Positions 1 to 9,376 of a stretch of DNA of 64,000 nt are shown in pieces; positions within the stretch are counted from its first letter, which is position 1; every line of letters begins with the position of its first letter. The notes below the pieces were generated by a model, which saw only the letters and a list, made by a program, of their open reading frames with translations, did not search any database and had not been told where the DNA came from. Origin of the DNA: Planococcus rifietoensis (GTDB taxonomy: Bacteria; Bacillota; Bacilli; Bacillales_A; Planococcaceae); the NCBI RefSeq assembly GCF_001465795.2, contig NZ_CP013659.2, positions 2,250,501 through 2,314,500 on the forward strand, read 5' to 3'. A program made the translations under genes and the position numbers.

Positions 1-929
1 GCACCTTGAACTCCTACGCCTTGTTTAATTAACTTTTTTACTAAGGTTCTTGCAATATATTTTCCTAGTTCATCATTTATTCTGCGTCCTGATAAAATAA
101 CATCTGGTTGATATCCCACTGCTTGAGCTTTGTGTGTTAGATAATAGGGGTCTACACCAATACAATGGCCACCAACTAGCCCTGGAGAGAACTTAAGAAA
201 ATTCCATTTGGTACCTGCTGCTTCTAATACTTCAGCAGTGTCAATGTTAAGAATATCAAAAATCATTGCTAGTTCATTCATTAGAGCAATATTTACATCA
301 CGTTGAGTATTCTCAATTACTTTAGCAGCTTCTGCAACCTTAATCGAGCTTGCTTTGTGTACTCCTGCTTTAACTACACTAGAGTATGTATCTGCTATGA
401 CATTTAATATTTCATTATTTTGACCAGCTACTACTTTAGTAATAGTGGTAAAGGTGTGCTCTTTATCACCTGGGTTAATGCGCTCGGGTGAATAACCTAC
501 AAAGAAGTCTTCACCATATTTTAATCCGGAGGACTTTTCAAGAACCGGAACACAAACTTCTTCTGTAGCTCCCGGGTATACAGTTGACTCATACACAACT
601 ATTGTTCCACTAGTTAAAACTTTACCCACAGTCTCAGATGCTTTAATTAATGGATTGAGATCTGGCTGGTTATGTTCATTGATTGGTGTAGGCACCGCCA
701 CAATTATAAAATCTGTTTTACTTAAGCTAGAAGGGTTTGATGTGAATTCAATATTGACATTCTTTAATTCTTCATCAGTTACTTCATTAGTATAGTCTGT
801 ACCACTTTTTAAAGTTGAAATTCGATTTGAATTAATATCAAATCCTATAATTTGATGTTTTTCACCAAAAGCAACTGCTACTGGTAAACCAACATAACCT
901 AAACCTACGACTCCAATTTTTCTATTCAT
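1..929 (-). CDS. UDP-N-acetylhexosamine dehydrogenase, C-terminus cut by window edge
   Basis: NAD-dependent nucleotide-sugar dehydrogenase that oxidises C6 of a UDP-HexNAc to the uronic acid for polysaccharide synthesis in the cytoplasm. I translated the minus strand from the ATG at 927-929: it begins with a Rossmann GLGYVG motif and continues open to base 1 (about 309 residues). The segment [17 protein letters not shown] is typical of the WbpA/WbpO/TviB (UDP-GlcNAc/UDP-GalNAc/UDP-ManNAc) branch; UDP-glucose dehydrogenases have GGSCFPKDT instead. Its ATG overlaps the stop of the upstream epimerase gene by one base (TAATG), so the two are probably translationally coupled. The C-terminal UDP-binding domain lies outside the window. 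Exact substrate is inferred. Confidence 0.88.
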   Translation of the reverse strand, partial: MNRKIGVVGLGYVGLPVAVAFGEKHQIIGFDINSNRISTLKSGTDYTNEVTDEELKNVNIEFTSNPSSLSKTDFIIVAVPTPINEHNQPDLNPLIKASETVGKVLTSGTIVVYESTVYPGATEEVCVPVLEKSSGLKYGEDFFVGYSPERINPGDKEHTFTTITKVVAGQNNEILNVIADTYSSVVKAGVHKASSIKVAEAAKVIENTQRDVNIALMNELAMIFDILNIDTAEVLEAAGTKWNFLKFSPGLVGGHCIGVDPYYLTHKAQAVGYQPDVILSGRRINDELGKYIARTLVKKLIKQGVGVQG

Positions 930-1939
930 TACAATTTCACTCCATAATATTTGATGTACCAATCAACAAATTTTCCCACACCATGTTTAATATTTGTTTT
1001 TGGCTGAAAATCAATTTCTGTAAATAAATCTTCTACATTTGCATATGTAGCTGGAACATCTCCCGCTTGAAGTGGCATAAAGTTCTTAATTGCTTTTTTA
1101 CCAGTTTTTTCTTCAATAGCTTCGATAAAATCCATTAATCTTACTGGATTGTTGTTTCCTATATTATATATTCTATACGGCGCATAGCTAGTTCCAGGAT
1201 TTGGATTTTTACCTGTCCATTTAGGATTTGGCTTTGCTGGTTTTTTTATCAACCTTGATATTGCTTCAACAATATCATCGACGTAAGTAAAATCTCTCAT
1301 CATTTCTCCATTATTAAAAACGTTTATTGGTCTTTCTTCAATGATATTTTTTGTAAACATAAATAAGGCCATATCAGGGCGTCCCCAAGGCCCATATACC
1401 GTAAAAAATCGCAAACCAGTCGTAGGAAGATTATATAAACTACTGTATGTATGGGCCATTAACTCATTAGCTTTCTTAGTTGCTGCGTATAAACTCAATG
1501 GGTGATCAACATTGTCGTCAACATTAAATGGCAACGTTTCATTGGCTCCATATACTGAGCTGGAGGAAGCATAAATTAAATGTTTAACGTTACTATGCCG
1601 ACTAGCCTCTAATACGTTCATAAATCCCACTATATTTGAGTCAATATAAGCACTAGGATTTTCTAAGCTATATCGAACCCCTGCCTGAGCTGCTAAATTA
1701 ACTACTACTTCTGGATTTTCTTTCAAGAAAATATCATTTATTTCTTTTTTATTTTCTAAATTTGTTTTGTAAAAATTAAAATCATCACAACTAAGTAATT
1801 TTAACCTAGCCTCTTTTAATGAAACAGAATAATAATCATTTAAATTATCAATACCTACTACTTCATACTTAAGTTCTAAGAGTTTCTTAGATAAAGTCGA
1901 TCCTATAAATCCCGCAGCACCAGTGATTAATATTTTCAT
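929..1939 (-). CDS. UDP-glucuronate 4-epimerase-like SDR enzyme
   Basis: Extended short-chain dehydrogenase/reductase that would invert C4 of a UDP-uronic acid (UDP-GlcA to UDP-GalA). The glycine motif GAAGFIGS lies at the N-terminus, the YAATK active site near residue 150, and the block [20 protein letters not shown] is characteristic of glucuronate epimerases. ATG at 1939 gives 336 residues; it has AAAGGA upstream, and a GTG three codons earlier sits too close to that site. It follows the GT4 gene by about 45 bp and overlaps the dehydrogenase start, so it belongs to the capsule operon. The neighbouring dehydrogenase is of the HexNAc type, so the true substrate could be a UDP-HexNAc uronate instead. 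Confidence 0.85.
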   Translation of the reverse strand: MKILITGAAGFIGSTLSKKLLELKYEVVGIDNLNDYYSVSLKEARLKLLSCDDFNFYKTNLENKKEINDIFLKENPEVVVNLAAQAGVRYSLENPSAYIDSNIVGFMNVLEASRHSNVKHLIYASSSSVYGANETLPFNVDDNVDHPLSLYAATKKANELMAHTYSSLYNLPTTGLRFFTVYGPWGRPDMALFMFTKNIIEERPINVFNNGEMMRDFTYVDDIVEAISRLIKKPAKPNPKWTGKNPNPGTSYAPYRIYNIGNNNPVRLMDFIEAIEEKTGKKAIKNFMPLQAGDVPATYANVEDLFTEIDFQPKTNIKHGVGKFVDWYIKYYGVKL

Positions 1940-1983
1940 AACAAGCACTTTCCTTTACTATTTTAATTAGTTTCTAACTACTT

Positions 1984-3225
1984 TTAATGTTTTTTCTCTG
2001 CAATATTCACTAAGAAAGATGAGAGTTCTCCATAAACGATGTCCGCATTGAATTTTTCGTTAAACAACTTTATAGCTCTCTCAGACATTAATTCAACTTC
2101 ACATGTATTATTACTATAGTATTTAATTTTAGATGCTAGCTCTAAACCATTTTTATATACTGTACCACTTCCATATTCTCTTGATAATTCAGCCATAACT
2201 CCATCTATTGACAATAAAACAGGTAAAGAAGCTGATAAGTACTCTCCGAACTTATTTGGAGTGTTATCTATAAAATTCCGACTCTTACGGTATGGAGCAA
2301 TCCCCATGGAAGAAGCTCTTAGTAAAGTATTAATCTTTTCTTTTTCAATCCAGCCAGGCATAATAACATTATCTAAATATTCCGTTTTCTTTTTAACCTC
2401 ATCAAAGGATTCGCCTAATCCACATAATACAAATTTAACATTTGGAGTATCTTTTAAAATTTGGGCTGCCTCAATAATAGGTTCAAACTCAAATTGTTTA
2501 CCAAAGTTCCCAAGAAATGCAACTATGAAATCTGAACTATTTAGATTAAAAGTGGTCCATTCTTCTTCAAATATGTCTTTATCTTGAGAATGTAATTGTG
2601 GTTTATATGAAGTGTAAAAAACTTGATCGTTAAATCGTTTATTTATTTCCGCAACATCTAGGCCATACTGAAGAAATTTTGGAGTAACACCTATTATTGA
2701 ATCAGTGTTCTTAATCATTTTTTTTACTTTTTTCTCACTAAATTTAATATATGGCTTGATAATATTCTTACTCCACGATGGAATAACTTCATAATAAATT
2801 TCTGGCCACAAATCTCTAATATCTACTACAACTGGTATGTCATTTTCGTTCGCGTAGCCAACGATTTCATTAGATAACTCTAAAGGAGCTAATGTTGTTA
2901 TGATAATGTCAGGTTTTTGAAATTTAGTTACATTTAGTTTCATCCATTTCGCTAACTTACGATGATGTAAAACTCTTGAAAGAGAAACATTTTTTTTATA
3001 TCCTTTCGTTTTAATTAAATGAATCTTCAAATTTTCATTTACTGAAATATCAATATCAATTTCACTTCTTTGAATTTTCTTATAGTGATGAAAAGCAGAA
3101 CTAAACCAGTGTACTTCATGTTTTTGTTCAGCCATTAGAGTTGAAAGCATACCCATTCGTCGTAACCTAACATTTTTCCCATCTGAAGGTAGAGGTTCAC
3201 CTTCTGAGACAATCCATACTCTCAT
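1984..3225 (-). CDS. Glycosyltransferase family 4 (WbuB-like)
   Basis: GT-B fold retaining glycosyltransferase predicted to add one sugar to the lipid-linked repeat unit at the inner face of the membrane. The 413-residue protein has the N-terminal SEGEPLPSDG opening of WbuB-like enzymes and a C-terminal donor-site block (GWIEKEKINTLLRASSMGIA, then NTPNKFGEYLSASLPVL) with the usual E at the sugar-nucleotide site. A clear AAAGGAG lies six bases before the ATG. It sits 27 bp after the aminotransferase gene. The coding sequence is AT-rich compared with the genes beyond 6 kb, as is usual for strain-specific capsule genes. Donor and acceptor cannot be read from sequence. Confidence 0.85.
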   Translation of the reverse strand: MRVWIVSEGEPLPSDGKNVRLRRMGMLSTLMAEQKHEVHWFSSAFHHYKKIQRSEIDIDISVNENLKIHLIKTKGYKKNVSLSRVLHHRKLAKWMKLNVTKFQKPDIIITTLAPLELSNEIVGYANENDIPVVVDIRDLWPEIYYEVIPSWSKNIIKPYIKFSEKKVKKMIKNTDSIIGVTPKFLQYGLDVAEINKRFNDQVFYTSYKPQLHSQDKDIFEEEWTTFNLNSSDFIVAFLGNFGKQFEFEPIIEAAQILKDTPNVKFVLCGLGESFDEVKKKTEYLDNVIMPGWIEKEKINTLLRASSMGIAPYRKSRNFIDNTPNKFGEYLSASLPVLLSIDGVMAELSREYGSGTVYKNGLELASKIKYYSNNTCEVELMSERAIKLFNEKFNADIVYGELSSFLVNIAEKKH

Positions 3226-3252
3226 TTATTACTCCTTTCAAATAAATATTCT

Positions 3253-4419
3253 TTAAGCTTTTTGTAACCGTTTTTTATTTTTAATAGATGTAATGTTATT
3301 AATAACTTTATTTACACTAGAAGGACTTAAAGAAGAATATAAAGGAAGAGAGATTATTTCTTCAAACCACTTTTCAGTGTTTTTCAAATTAGAGTTATAT
3401 TTATACTCATTATAAGCACTCATCAAATGTACTGGAATGAAATGTACACTAGTTCCTATATCTTTCTCAGCCAAATGATCAATAAGTTCATCTCTAGTTA
3501 AAGGAAATTCTTCAGTAACCCTGATAATAAATAAATGCCACGCATGTTTGGTAGTGTATTCATTTTCTTCTTGTAAAACTATTCCTTCTACGTCTTTAAG
3601 ACCTTGCTTATACAAACTTACCAAAGACTCTCTTTTATACTGCATGTCTTCAAGACGTGCCAATTGATTTAGTCCTAATGCTGCTTGAATATCAAACATA
3701 TTGTATTTATAACCAGGTTCTTCGATGTCATACATCCAAGAGCCCCCTTTACCATATCTATTCCAAGCGTTTTTGCTCATACCATGGGTAATTAGCACAC
3801 GGGCTTTCTGGGCAATATTTATATCATCTGTAACTAGCATGCCACCTTCACCAGTCGCAAGATTTTTGGTCGCATAAAAGCTATATGAAACGGCACCTTG
3901 TGGCTTGTGGCCAATTCTATTCCCCTTATATTCTGTATAGATAGCATGAGCAGCATCTTCTGAAACAAACAAATCATATTTATTAGCAATATCATAAATT
4001 TTGTCAAGATCACATGCTTGCCCAGCATAATGTACAGGTACAATTGCTTTTGTTTTGTCTGTTATTTTTTCTTCTATTTTATTTACATCTATCAAACCAG
4101 TATTAGGATCAATATCTACAAATACAGGTTTTGCTCCTACGTGAAGTATGGTGTTTACCGAAGCAGCGAAAGTCATTGAAGTTGTAATAACTTCATCTCC
4201 TTTTCCTACTCCAGCAGCGATTAAAGCGATGTGAAGCGCCGCTGTGCAAGAATTCATCGCTACAGCATATTTAGCACCTACATACTTAGCAAATTTTGCT
4301 TCGAATTCAAGGGTCTTAGGCCCCTTGGCTAACCATCCCGATTGCAAAGTATCAATTACATCTCTTATTTCTGCCTCAGTAATATCTGGTAAACAATAAG
4401 GAATAAAATTATCGCTCAT
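3253..4419 (-). CDS. DegT/DnrJ/EryC1 aminotransferase (PglE/EpsN-like)
   Basis: PLP-dependent sugar aminotransferase that would convert a UDP-4-keto-6-deoxy-HexNAc to the 4-amino sugar. From the ATG at 4419 it is 388 residues and begins with IPYCLPDITEAEI; that ATG has GAAAGGA nine bases upstream, while a start 16 codons earlier lies inside the preceding gene without such a site. Family marks include SGWLAKGPKTLEFE near the start, the EDAAHA cofactor block, and SFYATKNLATGEGG, whose lysine forms the Schiff base. It overlaps the GNAT gene by 11 bp, which fits a coupled dehydratase, aminotransferase and acetyltransferase pathway with the membrane dehydratase upstream. Confidence 0.88.
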   Translation of the reverse strand: MSDNFIPYCLPDITEAEIRDVIDTLQSGWLAKGPKTLEFEAKFAKYVGAKYAVAMNSCTAALHIALIAAGVGKGDEVITTSMTFAASVNTILHVGAKPVFVDIDPNTGLIDVNKIEEKITDKTKAIVPVHYAGQACDLDKIYDIANKYDLFVSEDAAHAIYTEYKGNRIGHKPQGAVSYSFYATKNLATGEGGMLVTDDINIAQKARVLITHGMSKNAWNRYGKGGSWMYDIEEPGYKYNMFDIQAALGLNQLARLEDMQYKRESLVSLYKQGLKDVEGIVLQEENEYTTKHAWHLFIIRVTEEFPLTRDELIDHLAEKDIGTSVHFIPVHLMSAYNEYKYNSNLKNTEKWFEEIISLPLYSSLSPSSVNKVINNITSIKNKKRLQKA

Positions 4420-5137
4420 ATGAAAAATCCTTTCTCGGCCAGTAATGGTATACTGAACTTTTTTCATTATAGGTAAAACCTTTATTCAAATAACAATTGA
4501 CTGCCTGTATATTATCCACCTGTGTCCCAACTCTAATAACTGGAATTTCTTTTTCGTACGCGAAATTTTCCAGTGTAGAAATGAGTTTTGTTCCTATCCC
4601 TTTTCCTTGAGCCTGTGCAGAAAGGGAAATTAGTTCAATTGTTACAATATCATCTTTCAAGGAAAACAGTAAAAAACCTACTATTCCGTTCTCTTCAGCC
4701 AAAATAAAATACTTGTCTGGTTTTTCGAAAGAATTCTTAACCCAGTTAGCATAGATTTTCTTTGCAGCTTCAATGTCTAAGTTGGGATCATTAAAGAATC
4801 TAGAATAATTAAATGCCTCCGAAGCAATTTGGATGACCTCATTTATTTCCTCACAACTACTTTCAATTAGATAAGAACTATATTCCGATTTATACGTAAT
4901 TTTCTTTTGAAATTGCATATTTGTGTCAACCAAAAAACTTGACGTCATTTTACCGATAAGATAATTATTAAAAGGGTTATTATTAATATTGGTAAATGTC
5001 ACAAACTGAAACTCTTCTGTTCCTTGTAATAGCTGATTAAACTCACATTCTTCTAATTTCTCATGAAGAACTACTTTAGCAGAACTAACTCCAAAATATT
5101 CAGTATCCCAATCGAGTCGCATTATATCGTATTTCAA
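4409..5137 (-). CDS. GNAT N-acetyltransferase for an amino sugar (WecD-like)
   Basis: Predicted to acetylate the 4-amino group made by the neighbouring aminotransferase, using acetyl-CoA. The 242-residue protein opens with RLDWDTEYFGV, a block typical of WecD/FdtC-type sugar acetyltransferases, and carries the GNAT acetyl-CoA motif QAQGKGIGTKL near residue 180. The start is probably TTG at 5137: AAGAAGG lies eight bases before it, while the next ATG (5122) is too far from any ribosome site. One base separates it from the stop of the phosphoglycosyl transferase gene, suggesting coupling. In the related bacillosamine pathway this step is normally done by a left-handed beta-helix enzyme (PglD, EpsM), so this is a different fold in that slot. 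Confidence 0.8.
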   Translation of the reverse strand: MKYDIMRLDWDTEYFGVSSAKVVLHEKLEECEFNQLLQGTEEFQFVTFTNINNNPFNNYLIGKMTSSFLVDTNMQFQKKITYKSEYSSYLIESSCEEINEVIQIASEAFNYSRFFNDPNLDIEAAKKIYANWVKNSFEKPDKYFILAEENGIVGFLLFSLKDDIVTIELISLSAQAQGKGIGTKLISTLENFAYEKEIPVIRVGTQVDNIQAVNCYLNKGFTYNEKSSVYHYWPRKDFSYER

Positions 5138-5138
5138 A

Positions 5139-5738
5139 TTAAGAACCTTCTTTCGAAAGAAAGACGTTTTTTCTAAACAAAACAGTTTGAACGGTCTTTA
5201 AAAAGATTCTGCAATCAAAAAGAAAGCTAATGTTTTGCGCATAATAAACGTCATTCTTTTTCCTTTCTGACCATTCGATTGAATTCCTAAAGTAGGCTTG
5301 ATTAAAACCAGTCAGTCCAGGTAAAACAGTGAGTTTTTCTTTGTCTTCCACAGTGTATTGCTCTATGTGCTCTGGCAAATCAGGCCTTGGTCCAATAATG
5401 CTCATATTACCTATAAGCACATTGAGTATTTGAGGTACTTCATCAATACTTGTTTTCCTGAAAATCTTCCCTGTTTTTAAGAGTCTTGGATCCTCTTCAG
5501 AGTTAAAAGTCGATCCATCTGGATTCCTTAAATCTGGGGCATCGACTTTCATTGTTCGAAACTTATACATTTTGTAAATTTTTTCATCTTTACCTAATCG
5601 ATTTGCTGTGTAAAATACTGGCCCTTTATCTTCTAATTTTATTGCAATTGCAACTACTAAAAAAAGCACGATCATAAATGGCAGCAAAACAATAGAGAGA
5701 ATCAAATCAATTAGTCTCTTAAAAAAGTGTTTGTACAT
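5139..5738 (-). CDS. Phosphoglycosyl transferase (PglC/EpsL family)
   Basis: Membrane enzyme that starts repeat-unit synthesis by moving a sugar phosphate from a UDP-sugar to undecaprenyl phosphate. The 199 residues match the short monotopic family: an N-terminal hydrophobic re-entrant helix (about residues 10-32), then KMYKFRTMK, the catalytic Asp-Glu pair in TSIDEVPQ, IGPRPDLPEH and LPGLTGFNQ. It lacks the long N-terminal membrane domain of WcaJ-type enzymes. It lies between the 4,6-dehydratase and GNAT genes, so the initiating sugar is plausibly the diacetamido-trideoxyhexose those enzymes would make; that is inference from context. Confidence 0.9.
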   Translation of the reverse strand: MYKHFFKRLIDLILSIVLLPFMIVLFLVVAIAIKLEDKGPVFYTANRLGKDEKIYKMYKFRTMKVDAPDLRNPDGSTFNSEEDPRLLKTGKIFRKTSIDEVPQILNVLIGNMSIIGPRPDLPEHIEQYTVEDKEKLTVLPGLTGFNQAYFRNSIEWSERKKNDVYYAQNISFLFDCRIFLKTVQTVLFRKNVFLSKEGS

Positions 5739-5756
5739 ACTAATCCATCCAAATCT

Positions 5757-7595
5757 CTAATTTATTTTTTGTAACATCTTACTTTCCACATTTTTTCTAT
5801 TTGCTAATCCTACTAATACTTCTTTAAGCTGAATATCGTTCATTTCATGAAGCTTTTCCATAATATATTTGAGTTCTAATTCCGCTATTGGATTTGCTAC
5901 ACCAATGAAAATTTTAGGGAATACTTGTTTGTCTTGAATTTCATCAGAATCAAGTAGTTCTTCATACATTTTCTCGCCAGGACGAATTCCAGAGAAATTA
6001 ATTTGTATATCTTCCTCTGAGTAACCAGACAGACGGATGAGATTTTTCGCTAAATCTACAATCTTCACCGGCTCTCCCATATCTAATACAAACACTTCTC
6101 CACCACGCGCTAATGTTCCAGCTTGTATTACAAGTCGTGAAGCTTCGGGAATCGTCATAAAATAGCGCGTCATATCTGGATGTGTAACCGTCACCGGGCC
6201 ACCAGCTGCTATTTGTTTTTTGAAGAGGGGAATAACTGACCCACGGGATCCAAGCACGTTGCCAAACCTAACTGCAACAAAAGTTGTTTCACTTCGCTTC
6301 GCTAGGTTTTGGACAATCATCTCCGCAAAACGCTTTGAAGCTCCCATCACATTCGGAGGGTTGACTGCTTTATCGGTCGATACCATGACAAAGTTTCTCA
6401 CTCCAGCCATATGGGAAGCTTCAGCGACATTCTTCGTTCCATAAATATTGTTTTTCACAGCCTCCATTGGGTTTCCTTCCATTAAAGGAACATGCTTATG
6501 TGCTGCCGCATGGTATACAACATCTGGTGTGTATTCATCCATAATCGTGATGATACGTTCTCGGTCTTGGATATCGGCTATTAAAGGAATGATTTCAGTT
6601 TCGTTGCCTATAGCTTTTCGTAACTCCATATCGATTAAGTAAATGGAGTTTTCACCATGTCCAAGTAATAAAAGTTGTTTTGGGCCAAATCGAGCGATTT
6701 GACGGCAAATTTCAGATCCAATCGAACCACCTGCGCCCGTAACTAAAATTGTTTTTCCAGTCAATTGGTCGGCAATTTTATTCATATCGAGTTTTACTTC
6801 TTCACGTCCCAAAAGGTCTTCAATTTTTACGTCTTGAATATCAGTGACAGATACTTTTCCAGTCATAATGTCTTCAATGAGCGGAATCGTCTGAGTCTTG
6901 ATCCCAGTATCCATACAATGCTTAATCAATTCAGCCGAATCTTGTTTGCTTAGTGATGGGATAGCAACGATAATTCGTTCAATCGCATTGTCTTTTGCGA
7001 TGGCATCTATTTCTTTGGTTTCTCCGTGTACGACGCGTACATCATAGATATCAAGACCATGTTTGTTCTTATCATCATCCACGAACAACACTGGCAATAA
7101 GCCGTTTTCAGGATTATTCAATAGCTGACGTGCGACAAGCGTACCGGCTTTTCCTGCCCCCACAATCATCGTCCGCTTCAATTCTTGATTGGAAGATTTC
7201 AACTTAAAAGCTCGCCCACGCATCATGCGCCAAGAAAGTCGAGAGCCCCCTATCAGAAGAACATGGAGCATCCAAGTTATGGCTAGTGCTCGAAGAAGCA
7301 CGTCTCCGCGATAGAAGAATTGTACAAAACCAATTGCGATAATTGAAAGAGTCACAGCTTTGACAATCGAAGATAGTTCACCAATCGAGGCGTATTCCCA
7401 TACTTTCCGGTAAAGACCGAAGTACATGGCAAAAACATGATGAGCAATGAAGATGGTTAAGGCGCTTGCTAAGAGGAATTGGTTCTGGAAGATATCTACG
7501 TAAGGGTAGAGGATGTAGTAGCCGACGAAGATGGAGAAAAAGACAATCAGCGAATCGACTACTATGAGTAAAGACATTCTGTTTTTCAGTGACAT
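5757..7595 (-). CDS. Membrane UDP-HexNAc 4,6-dehydratase (CapD/EpsC/PglF-like)
   Basis: Catalyses the first step from UDP-GlcNAc towards a 4-keto-6-deoxy sugar. The 612-residue protein has four hydrophobic segments in the first 130 residues, a CoA-binding-like Rossmann domain (GAGKAGTLVARQLL), then the catalytic SDR domain with GAGGSIGSEICRQ and the STDKAVNPPNVMGASK active-site region. Length and domain order match PglF/EpsC rather than the soluble CapD forms. I take ATG at 7595, which has AGGGTGG upstream; a GTG six codons earlier overlaps that site. It is followed by the phosphoglycosyl transferase after 18 bp. Confidence 0.9.
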   Translation of the reverse strand: MSLKNRMSLLIVVDSLIVFFSIFVGYYILYPYVDIFQNQFLLASALTIFIAHHVFAMYFGLYRKVWEYASIGELSSIVKAVTLSIIAIGFVQFFYRGDVLLRALAITWMLHVLLIGGSRLSWRMMRGRAFKLKSSNQELKRTMIVGAGKAGTLVARQLLNNPENGLLPVLFVDDDKNKHGLDIYDVRVVHGETKEIDAIAKDNAIERIIVAIPSLSKQDSAELIKHCMDTGIKTQTIPLIEDIMTGKVSVTDIQDVKIEDLLGREEVKLDMNKIADQLTGKTILVTGAGGSIGSEICRQIARFGPKQLLLLGHGENSIYLIDMELRKAIGNETEIIPLIADIQDRERIITIMDEYTPDVVYHAAAHKHVPLMEGNPMEAVKNNIYGTKNVAEASHMAGVRNFVMVSTDKAVNPPNVMGASKRFAEMIVQNLAKRSETTFVAVRFGNVLGSRGSVIPLFKKQIAAGGPVTVTHPDMTRYFMTIPEASRLVIQAGTLARGGEVFVLDMGEPVKIVDLAKNLIRLSGYSEEDIQINFSGIRPGEKMYEELLDSDEIQDKQVFPKIFIGVANPIAELELKYIMEKLHEMNDIQLKEVLVGLANRKNVESKMLQKIN

Positions 7596-7720
7596 GTAGG
7601 TCCACCCTTTCACGAGGCATTACTATTTACACAAGTGCTGGAAATCTGTTGCTAATTTTAACATGCATTTTCCAGTAAAGATAGAGTAGAAATGTAAAAT
7701 TCATACTAAAATATTAGGTT

Positions 7721-8488
7721 TTAAGCAAATATATTCCACCACTTGCCCTTCTCTATGTCTTGTGGCTCAAGAACGTACAAGTCTTGGTCGAGGAGGATAC
7801 GGTCATTGTTTTCAAGAAGGATATCGATCATCTGGTGACGGTTCTTCTTCTCAAGTACATCTAGACCCGCATTGAAATGGAACGGGCGCACGTCTTCACT
7901 GTGCACATCCGAACCGTAAACGTGGATCATATTTGCTTCTATTAGTTGCAGCGCTGTCTTTTGGATGCTCTTACCGAAGCTTCCGGAAAGGGATCCTGCC
8001 GTCACTTGAGCCATCGCACCGTGAATTAATAGTTTCTTTAAGCGTTCAGGCTTTTGAATGATGCCTTGATTGCGCTCTGCATGAGCAATGATTGGGATAT
8101 AACCAGAAGTGATCAATTGCTGGATGACTGGCACCGTGTAAGCAGGAATTCCGGATGAAGGCAGTTCTAATAACACATAGCGTGATTCCGCTAAAGTCAA
8201 GGCTTCGCCATTTGCGAGGCGCTCTGGTAATTTATCTGACAGACGGCATTCTTGTCCACTATAGATTTCAAGCGGCAATTGCGCTTCTTTTACGTAGTCT
8301 TTCACTGTTTTTAATTGCATATGGAGCGCAGCGATATCGGTCTTAAAGTTTGGGTGATGGCCGTGTGGCGTCGCAATGATTCCCGTCAATTGTTCATTGA
8401 CCGCCATGTTCAATAACCGCTTGGTATGTTCCATCGTTTCTGCACCATCGTCCAGTGCCGGTAAAATATGTGAATGCGTATCGATCAT
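7721..8488 (-). CDS. PHP-family tyrosine-protein phosphatase (CpsB/CapC/YwqE type)
   Basis: Manganese-dependent phosphatase that removes phosphate from the BY-kinase tail and so tunes polymer length and export. The 255-residue protein starts with the metal-binding IDTHSHILPALDDG; further ligands are ATPHGHHPNF, HAERN and YGSDVHSED, the full PHP set. ATG at 8488 has AGGAGGG seven bases upstream, so a longer reading is rejected. The gene is separated from the kinase by about 180 bp that carry two terminator-like hairpins, so it may be expressed at a lower or separately controlled level. Confidence 0.92.
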   Translation of the reverse strand: MIDTHSHILPALDDGAETMEHTKRLLNMAVNEQLTGIIATPHGHHPNFKTDIAALHMQLKTVKDYVKEAQLPLEIYSGQECRLSDKLPERLANGEALTLAESRYVLLELPSSGIPAYTVPVIQQLITSGYIPIIAHAERNQGIIQKPERLKKLLIHGAMAQVTAGSLSGSFGKSIQKTALQLIEANMIHVYGSDVHSEDVRPFHFNAGLDVLEKKNRHQMIDILLENNDRILLDQDLYVLEPQDIEKGKWWNIFA

Positions 8489-8615
8489 GTCTAGTTCCCT
8501 CCTGTTGCTCGGCAATCATTTCTCAGGTCCAGGTCTTCATTTCTCTATAAGAGTTCTCTATGTATTAGTTCGCAATTGATAGATTTGACAATTATGGCTA
8601 GCTAAGATTCTTTCC

Positions 8616-8639
8616 TTAAAAAAATTGGGTACCCCAATT
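8616..8639 (-). terminator. Second terminator-like hairpin between kinase and phosphatase genes
   Basis: On the minus strand an eight-base inverted repeat (AATTGGGG against CCCAATT, 8623-8639) runs straight into a T run. It lies downstream of another hairpin that overlaps the kinase stop. Two in a row inside an operon suggest attenuation or read-through control. Confidence 0.55.
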
Positions 8640-8640
8640 A

Positions 8641-8676
8641 AAAGAAAAAGTAAAAGGGAGAAATGCCCCTTTTACT
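8641..8676 (-). terminator. Terminator overlapping the BY-kinase stop codon
   Basis: Minus-strand stem AGTAAAAGGG (8667-8676) pairs with CCCTTTTACT (8649-8658) and is followed by TTTTCTTT. It covers the kinase stop codon at 8672-8674. It would end the wzz-kinase transcript before the rest of the capsule operon. Confidence 0.7.
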
Positions 8677-9376
8677 CTTCAGCATTGCCGTAGTATTGGT
8701 AATAATAGCTGTCTTTTGCCAGCTCAAAATTGTTCAATACGGCGCCGATCAATTTGCTATTGGACGCTTCGATTGCCTCTTTTGCTTTGGCGGCCATTTC
8801 CTTTTCCGTGCTTCCGGAATTGACAACCAAAATGGCACCGTCGCATTTATTCGCTAATACCTGCCCGTCTGTAACAGACAATACAGGAGGCGCATCAAAA
8901 ATGACGACATCATATCGTTTTTTTAGATCTGAAATAAGCATTCCCATTGCGTTGGAGGCCAATAGTTCTGCTGGGTTCGGCGGAATTGGGCCGCATGTCA
9001 TCAAGTCGAGACGTTCGATTGTCGTTGGACGGATTGCGTCTTCTACTGTTGCTTGACGCGTCAAAACGTTAGACAATCCGATAGTGTTAGGCATATGGAA
9101 TGTATAGTGAGTCGTTGGTTTACGCATATCGCCATCTACAAGAAGTACATTTTTTCCTTCTTGTGCGAATACAGTCGCCAAGTTAGCAGATGTTGTCGAC
9201 TTTCCTTCACCTGGTGCAGCGGAAGTGACAACAATTGAACGCAGTTCCAAATCAGGCGATGCAAAATTGACGTTCGTCCGCAAAGTGCGGAATTGTTCAG
9301 ATACAAAAGATCGCGGTGTTGTATGCGTAACGACTTTACGTGCAGTTGCTTGCAAACTCTGTTTTTTCTTAGCCAT
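8672..9376 (-). CDS. CpsD/CapB-family tyrosine kinase (BY-kinase)
   Basis: Cytoplasmic tyrosine autokinase that works with the Wzz-like membrane protein to regulate capsule polymerisation. The 234-residue protein has Walker A (APGEGKSTT, about residue 55), Walker A' (LLVDGDMRKP) and Walker B (VVIFDAPPV). The C-terminal tail carries a cluster of five tyrosines (SYYYQYYG), the autophosphorylation site. It overlaps the wzz gene by eight bases, the usual split arrangement in Firmicutes. The PHP phosphatase downstream is its expected antagonist. Confidence 0.94.
   Translation of the reverse strand: MAKKKQSLQATARKVVTHTTPRSFVSEQFRTLRTNVNFASPDLELRSIVVTSAAPGEGKSTTSANLATVFAQEGKNVLLVDGDMRKPTTHYTFHMPNTIGLSNVLTRQATVEDAIRPTTIERLDLMTCGPIPPNPAELLASNAMGMLISDLKKRYDVVIFDAPPVLSVTDGQVLANKCDGAILVVNSGSTEKEMAAKAKEAIEASNSKLIGAVLNNFELAKDSYYYQYYGNAEE

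Noticed and set aside
7378..7620. An 80-residue minus-strand frame beginning just before the dehydratase start
   Set aside because: It reads the same DNA as the dehydratase N-terminus in another phase, and the dehydratase has the membrane segments and ribosome site.
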